A stretch of 64,000 bases of DNA from Novosphingobium malaysiense (lineage in GTDB: Bacteria; Pseudomonadota; Alphaproteobacteria; Sphingomonadales; Sphingomonadaceae). This document shows positions 59,368-64,000 of this stretch, piece after piece. The DNA lies in NCBI RefSeq assembly GCF_000802225.1, contig NZ_JTDI01000005.1, positions 62,001 through 126,000 on the forward strand, given 5' to 3'. The position numbers and the translations under genes are program-made. The notes under the pieces are model-generated. The model had not been told where the DNA came from. It saw only the letters and a list, made by a program, of their open reading frames with translations, and did no database searches. Every line of letters begins with the position of its first letter. Position 1 is the first letter of the stretch.

Positions 59368-61608
59368 ATGAGAACGCCTTCCGCCGTTCACCTGGCCTCC
59401 GTGCTGACGGCCATCGCCTTGATGCCGGTCGCGACGAGCGCCAACGCGCAGTCCATGGACCAGGGGCAGCAGACCGCGGATGCGACAGACAGCCTGCCGG
59501 ATGGAGCCATCGTGGTTACCGCGCAGCGGCGCGAGCAGAGCCTGCAGGACGTGCCGATCTCGATCACGGCGCTTTCCGACGAGACGATCAAGGAAGCGAA
59601 CCTGACCGACACGTTGTCCTTCGCCCGCCTCGCTCCGAATACGCAGGTGCGCATCTTCGGCAACACGCCCAATATCTTCATCCGCGGCATCGGCCTCAAC
59701 GACTTCAATTCGAGCTCGGTCTCGCCGATCGCGGTCTATCGTGACGAATTCGCGCTGGTGGCTGCAGCCTCGCAGGTCTACCCGATCTTCGATCTCCAGC
59801 GGATCGAGGTTCTCAAGGGGCCGCAAGGTACGCTTTTCGGCAAGAACACGACGGGCGGGGCGGTGTCCTACGTCTCGCGGCGGCCGGGATACTATTTCGA
59901 AGGCTATGCCTCTGCCACCGTCGGGCGCTTCGGCGAGCGTGCCTTCGAGGCGGCCGTGACCATCCCGGTCAGTGATGCCTTTCGCCTGCGCATTTCGGGA
60001 AGCACGCGGCGGACCGACGGCGACCGGATCAATATCTACAACAATTCCCGCGGGCATGTCGTGGACATGCAGGCCGCCCGCATAGTCTCCGTGATCGAGC
60101 CGAATGCGGACCTGAAGATCACGACGATCGGCTATGCCGGACGTAACAAGAGCGACTATCCCGTGGGCAAGCCAATCGGGACGTTTCCCGGTGGCGTCAA
60201 TGCCCTGGGCTATGCCGATCCCTATCCCGACGATCCGCGCATCGTGAACTACAACATCAGCACTCGCACCGATCAGTGGGACCTCGGGATCACCAACATC
60301 ATCGAGTATCAGCTTGGCGCCGTCGCGCTGAAGTCGGTGACCGGCTACGACAAGTCCAAGGGCTATGTCCCCGCCGACGTCGACGGTTCGCCGCAATCGC
60401 TGGACGAGGTCTATTTCCTTAACCGGACGCGGTCGTTCTCGCAGGAATTCAACCTGTCGGGCGAGACCGGTCCGCTGCAATGGATCGCGGGTCTGTTCTA
60501 TTCGTGGGACAAGCTGCACTACCCCGTGAAGGTCGACCTGCTGGGAGAGCTCGAACCGCTCGGCGCCGATCTTCCGCTTGCGATCGATGCGGGCCGCACC
60601 ACGCGCAGCTATGCCGGCTATGCCCAGGCGACCTATTCGCTGACGCCGGACTTCCGGATCACCGGCGGACTTCGCTACACCAAGGACAAGCTCGACAGCG
60701 AAGTTGCCACGTCGCTGGTCTACGGCCTGTTCAATCCCGATGTGCCGAACGCCGATCCGATTCCGATCATTCCCTATCGGCGGGTGAAGCAGGGCTTCGG
60801 GCGCTGGTCCTACCGCGCAGCGGTTGAGTACGACGTGACGCCCGACGTGATGGCCTATGCGTCCATAAGTCACAGCTTCAAGCAGGGCGGGGTTTACCTG
60901 ACGCCGCTTTCCTCGCCGGCAGAGGCCGAGCCGTTTTCACCGGAGACGAACACGGCTTACGAGGCCGGCGTCAAGTCGACTCTGCTGGGTGGCGCCTTGC
61001 GCTTCAATATTGCCGGGTTCTACAACGATTACGGAGACATGCAGGTCTTCGCCGTGCGTCCAACGACCAACGGCATTCCCTCGCTCACCATCCAGAACGC
61101 GGCAAGCGCGCACATCTATGGTGTCGAGACCGACTTCACTCTGCGCCCGACGCGCAACTTCCGGATCGATGGCGGCATCGGCTGGCTGCACGCCCGCTTT
61201 GCCGATTATCCCAATGCCGCCATCGATCCGGTGACCGGCGAGGCACTGGACTTTTCGGGGAACCCGCTACCCGGCGCACCCGACTGGAGCGGAAATATCG
61301 CCGCGACATATGATCTCGAACTCGACAGCGGCTGGGGGGCGTCCGCAAGGGTGGACTACAGCTTCGTCGGGCGGCGCTACTTCGATTCCACCAAGATCAA
61401 GCTGATCGGGGACGAGGGCTACAGCACGCTCGATGCCCGCCTATCGATCAAGCCGCCGGGAGGCACGTTCGAAGTGGCGCTCTGGGGCCGCAATCTCACT
61501 GATACGACCTACCTGCAAAACGCGACCGATCTCACCAGCATCGGGTTCTCGCCGCAGTTCTACGGCGCCCGGCGGAGCTATGGCGTGACCATGTCCGCTT
61601 CGTTCTGA
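59368..61608 (+). CDS. TonB-dependent receptor
   Basis: 746 residues from the ATG at 59368 (GGGAG upstream); in-frame starts up to 59173 lack a signal peptide at the start. The signal peptide ends SANAQ, then GAIVVTAQRREQSLQDVPIS is the TonB-box region, RIEVLKGPQGTLFGKNTTGGA the plug and GVTMSASF the barrel end. It is the catabolic receptor type. It is upstream of a thiolase, SDR and E1 subunit in the same direction, 28 bases before the thiolase, so it may import the compound that this operon degrades. Confidence 0.92.
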   Translation: MRTPSAVHLASVLTAIALMPVATSANAQSMDQGQQTADATDSLPDGAIVVTAQRREQSLQDVPISITALSDETIKEANLTDTLSFARLAPNTQVRIFGNTPNIFIRGIGLNDFNSSSVSPIAVYRDEFALVAAASQVYPIFDLQRIEVLKGPQGTLFGKNTTGGAVSYVSRRPGYYFEGYASATVGRFGERAFEAAVTIPVSDAFRLRISGSTRRTDGDRINIYNNSRGHVVDMQAARIVSVIEPNADLKITTIGYAGRNKSDYPVGKPIGTFPGGVNALGYADPYPDDPRIVNYNISTRTDQWDLGITNIIEYQLGAVALKSVTGYDKSKGYVPADVDGSPQSLDEVYFLNRTRSFSQEFNLSGETGPLQWIAGLFYSWDKLHYPVKVDLLGELEPLGADLPLAIDAGRTTRSYAGYAQATYSLTPDFRITGGLRYTKDKLDSEVATSLVYGLFNPDVPNADPIPIIPYRRVKQGFGRWSYRAAVEYDVTPDVMAYASISHSFKQGGVYLTPLSSPAEAEPFSPETNTAYEAGVKSTLLGGALRFNIAGFYNDYGDMQVFAVRPTTNGIPSLTIQNAASAHIYGVETDFTLRPTRNFRIDGGIGWLHARFADYPNAAIDPVTGEALDFSGNPLPGAPDWSGNIAATYDLELDSGWGASARVDYSFVGRRYFDSTKIKLIGDEGYSTLDARLSIKPPGGTFEVALWGRNLTDTTYLQNATDLTSIGFSPQFYGARRSYGVTMSASF

Positions 61609-61636
61609 GGCCGCGTCGAACCGGAGGAACCTGCCG

Positions 61637-62821
61637 ATGATGGATGACCCCGTAGTCGTCGCCGGATATGCGCGTACGCCCATGGGCGGCTTCATGGGCG
61701 ACTTGTCCGCCGTGCCGGCGACCGGCTTGGGTGCGGCAGCGGTGGGCGCTGCAGTCGAGCGCTCGGGCGTGCCCCCGCAGCAGATCGAGCGCATCTACAT
61801 GGGGTGCGTGCTGCCCACGGGCCTGCGCCAGGCGCCGGCCCGGCAGGCGGCACTGGGAGCCGGTCTGCCCAACTCGGTCGAGGCGACGACGGTCAACAAG
61901 ATGTGCGGGTCGGGCATGCAGGCCGCCATCATGGCGTTCGAGGCGCTGGCGGCCGGTTGCATCGACGTCGCCGTCGCCGGCGGGATGGAGAGCATGAGCA
62001 ATGCGCCGTTCGCCCTGCTGGGGCACCGCAGCGGCAAAAGGCTCGGCCACGACGGCCTGGTCGACACCATGCTGCACGACGGGCTCGAGGACGCCTACGA
62101 GCCCGGCAAGGTCATGGGGGTATTCGCCGACGCGGCAGCGCGGAACCTCGGGTTCGCCCGCGAGGCGCAGGATGCCTATGCCCTGCGCTCGCTGGACCGG
62201 GCGCTGGCGGCCATCGAGAGAGGCGCCTTCGCTGGCGAGATCGTGCCCGTTCCGGTGCGCACTCGCGGCGGGGACGTGCTGGTCGAAACCGACGAGCAAC
62301 CCGGCAAGGCGCGGCCGGATCGCATTGCCGCGATGAAGCCGGCGTTCACGCCGGATGGGACCGTCACTGCCGCCAATGCATCCTCGATATCCGACGGTGC
62401 CGCCGCACTGGTCCTGACGCGGCAGAGCGTGGCGCAGCGTTTGGGCCTGCCGGTGGCGGCGCGTATTCTTGCCTCCTCGGCTCATGCCCATGCACCCGCG
62501 GATTTCCCGACTGCGCCGGTCCCGGCGATCGAGAAGCTGCTGCGCAAGACCGGCTGGAGCGTTGCGGACGTGGACCTGTTCGAAGTGAACGAGGCATTTG
62601 CCGTCGTGGCCATGATTGCGGCTCGCGAACTCGGCATTCCCGACAATCGCCTCAACGTGAACGGCGGCGCGACGGCCCTCGGCCATCCGATCGGGGCGAG
62701 CGGGGCGCGGATCGTGGTCACGCTCATTGCCGCCTTGCAGGCACGCGGGTTGCGGCGGGGCGTGGCATCGCTGTGCATCGGTGGCGGCGAGGCCACCGCT
62801 CTTGCTCTCGAGCTTGTCTAG
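61637..62821 (+). CDS. Acetyl-CoA acyltransferase (thiolase)
   Basis: 394 residues, GGAGGA nine bases before the ATG at 61637. The catalytic residues of the thiolase fold are C90 (NKMCGSGMQA), H350 (NGGATALGHPIGASG) and C380 (SLCIGGGEATAL). The length is that of biosynthetic or degradative thiolases. It would release acetyl-CoA or propionyl-CoA in the last step of beta-oxidation of a side chain. It sits directly after the TonB receptor, and 128 bases before the SDR. Confidence 0.92.
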   Translation: MMDDPVVVAGYARTPMGGFMGDLSAVPATGLGAAAVGAAVERSGVPPQQIERIYMGCVLPTGLRQAPARQAALGAGLPNSVEATTVNKMCGSGMQAAIMAFEALAAGCIDVAVAGGMESMSNAPFALLGHRSGKRLGHDGLVDTMLHDGLEDAYEPGKVMGVFADAAARNLGFAREAQDAYALRSLDRALAAIERGAFAGEIVPVPVRTRGGDVLVETDEQPGKARPDRIAAMKPAFTPDGTVTAANASSISDGAAALVLTRQSVAQRLGLPVAARILASSAHAHAPADFPTAPVPAIEKLLRKTGWSVADVDLFEVNEAFAVVAMIAARELGIPDNRLNVNGGATALGHPIGASGARIVVTLIAALQARGLRRGVASLCIGGGEATALALELV

Positions 62822-62949
62822 CGCCCGAACGCGTACAGAAATCGGACCACGAAAAGCCAAGCGAGCCGTCAGTCTGGCACAAGCAATCGCCCGGCGGCTG
62901 GCTAGGTTTCGCGTCACGCTTTGGCAAGACAGGAAGACCGGGAGGCGGC

Positions 62950-63741
62950 ATGGCGGGAAGATTGGCGGACAAGATGGCCGTCGTGACCGGTGCGGGACGG
63001 GGGATCGGTGCGCAAATCGCTCGCGCCATGGCCCGGGAAGGCGCGCATGTCATCGCTGTCGACATCGACGAGGAAGGGGCGAATAGCGTTGCCCGCGAAT
63101 GCGGTGGAACCGCCCGCCGCGTGGATGTCGCCCGCGAAGAGGACTGGCAGGCGCTCGCCGAGCTGCTTTCGCGTCAGAATGCCGGCAAGCTCGACATCTT
63201 GGTCAACAATGCCGGCATCGAATGCGTCAAGCCGACGGCCGAATACAGTCTGGACGAATGGCGCTCGCTCATGGCGATCAATGTCGACGGCATCTTTCTC
63301 GGCTGCCGGATCCTGACCGGGGCGCTGGCCTCGGCAGCGCAGGCGCGGGGCGGATCGTCCAGCGTGGTGAACATCTCGTCCATCGCCGGGCTGGTCGCCT
63401 ATCCCAACCAGCTTGCCTACAACACGTCGAAAGGCGCGGTTCGGCATCTCAGCAAGAGCCTCGCGGTCGACTGGCCCGCTGCCGGACATTCGATCCGCTG
63501 CAATTCCATCCATCCCGGCTTCATCCGCACGCCCATGCTCGAGGAGGTCGTCGACGAATGGCTGGAAGCCGGCCTGCTTCCTCGCGACGACCCATGGGGG
63601 GCGGTGAGCGCGATGTGCCCGATCAAAACCCTCGGCATGCCGGAGGATATTGCTCTCGGCGCCGTCTACCTCGCCAGCGACGAGGCGCGCTTTGTAACGG
63701 GGATCGAACTAGTCATCGACGGAGGATACGTCGCCCAATGA
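62950..63741 (+). CDS. Short-chain dehydrogenase/reductase (SDR)
   Basis: 263 residues from the ATG at 62950 with GGGAGG upstream; the frame stays open into the thiolase region but that part is not coding. TGAGRGIG, NNAGIE, the serine of NISSIAGL and YNTSKGA mark a classical SDR; it ends VIDGGYVAQ. Its stop overlaps the start of the E1-alpha gene. 3-hydroxyacyl-CoA or hydroxysteroid dehydrogenase activity would fit the thiolase, but this is inference. Confidence 0.9.
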   Translation: MAGRLADKMAVVTGAGRGIGAQIARAMAREGAHVIAVDIDEEGANSVARECGGTARRVDVAREEDWQALAELLSRQNAGKLDILVNNAGIECVKPTAEYSLDEWRSLMAINVDGIFLGCRILTGALASAAQARGGSSSVVNISSIAGLVAYPNQLAYNTSKGAVRHLSKSLAVDWPAAGHSIRCNSIHPGFIRTPMLEEVVDEWLEAGLLPRDDPWGAVSAMCPIKTLGMPEDIALGAVYLASDEARFVTGIELVIDGGYVAQ

Positions 63742-64000
63742 ACGCCAAGAGCAACCAGAACGACCGGTTGTGGATGTATGCCACAATGGTCAAGAGCCGC
63801 CATTTCGAAGCCTGCATCAAGCCGGCTTACTTCGAGGGCAAGACCCCGGTCTTCAACATGGCTAAGGGACCGCTGCCCGGGGAGATGCACCTTTCCGATG
63901 GCCAGGAGCCCTGCGCGGTAGGGGTCTGCGCCCACTTGCGGGCGGACGACACAGTCACCGCCACCCACAGGCCGCACCATGTCGCGATCGCCAAGGGCGT
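63738..64000 (+). CDS. ThDP-dependent E1-alpha subunit of an acetoin/pyruvate-type dehydrogenase (5' part)
   Basis: The first 87 codons are visible; the gene leaves the window on the right. The ATG overlaps the SDR stop (ATGA). FNMAKGPLPGEMHLSDGQEPCAVGVCAHLRADDT and THRPHHVAIAKG resemble E1-alpha proteins of pyruvate/acetoin/branched-chain 2-oxoacid dehydrogenases, where the start of the ThDP site reads GxMHxxxGQE and THRxHxxxxAKG. A beta subunit should follow outside the window. Confidence 0.82.
   Translation, partial: MNAKSNQNDRLWMYATMVKSRHFEACIKPAYFEGKTPVFNMAKGPLPGEMHLSDGQEPCAVGVCAHLRADDTVTATHRPHHVAIAKG

Noticed and set aside
61804..62949. 5' part of a long plus-strand frame overlapping the thiolase
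   Set aside because: Only the segment from 62950 encodes a protein (the SDR); the upstream part is the thiolase read in another frame.

Overview
The window is GC-rich, almost fully coding, and reads as the chromosome of an alphaproteobacterium. A sphingomonad (Novosphingobium/Sphingobium type) fits best. Supporting signs are several TonB-dependent receptors next to catabolic operons, a SigF/NrsF pair next to bufferin-type peptides, UrcA-family and CC0125-type small envelope proteins, and repeated Rieske, TauD, SDR and CoA-pathway genes. I see no rRNA, tRNA, CRISPR array or insertion sequence.

Left part (1-26.4 kb) is a patchwork of small catabolic units, each with its own regulator. In order: a partial Old Yellow Enzyme; an APH-like kinase, a DUF7064/CrtC-like protein and a TetR; a Baeyer-Villiger-type monooxygenase divergent from an AraC regulator; a Rieske oxygenase/SDR/TonB-receptor operon behind a TetR; a LysR divergent from a four-gene operon (2-oxoglutarate oxygenase, CaiB-type CoA-transferase, ThDP lyase, FlK-like thioesterase) that resembles a C1-removing alpha-oxidation module; another LysR and a decayed acyl-CoA dehydrogenase; a four-gene membrane operon (two paralogous membrane proteins plus orphan oxidase subunits III and IV) divergent from a TetR over a near-perfect operator; and SDR, DapB-like and P450 genes.

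Middle part (26.6-45.8 kb) is centred on a complete quinohemoprotein amine dehydrogenase system (qhpA-D-C-B-G-F-E). All four cysteine crosslinks of the gamma subunit can be placed in the small peptide QhpC. Upstream of it lie a TonB receptor and a divergent TPR-sulfotransferase. Their shared intergenic region carries two copies of a TCAA-N2/3-TAGGACG element that recurs inside the qhpA promoter. Downstream are an MFS transporter, a TetR, a cytochrome c and a Tat-exported two-subunit molybdenum hydroxylase. Together these could import an amine, oxidise it to an aldehyde in the periplasm and oxidise that aldehyde to an acid.

Right part: 45.9-51.9 kb holds envelope proteins, including a three-barrel outer-membrane fusion and low-complexity secreted proteins. 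52.0-56.1 kb holds two bufferin-type peptide operons that diverge from two near-identical SigF-type promoters, with sigF and the anti-sigma gene nrsF in one of them. 56.3-64.0 kb returns to catabolism: a second TauD and Rieske pair, a TonB receptor, and a thiolase, SDR and E1-alpha operon that runs off the right edge.
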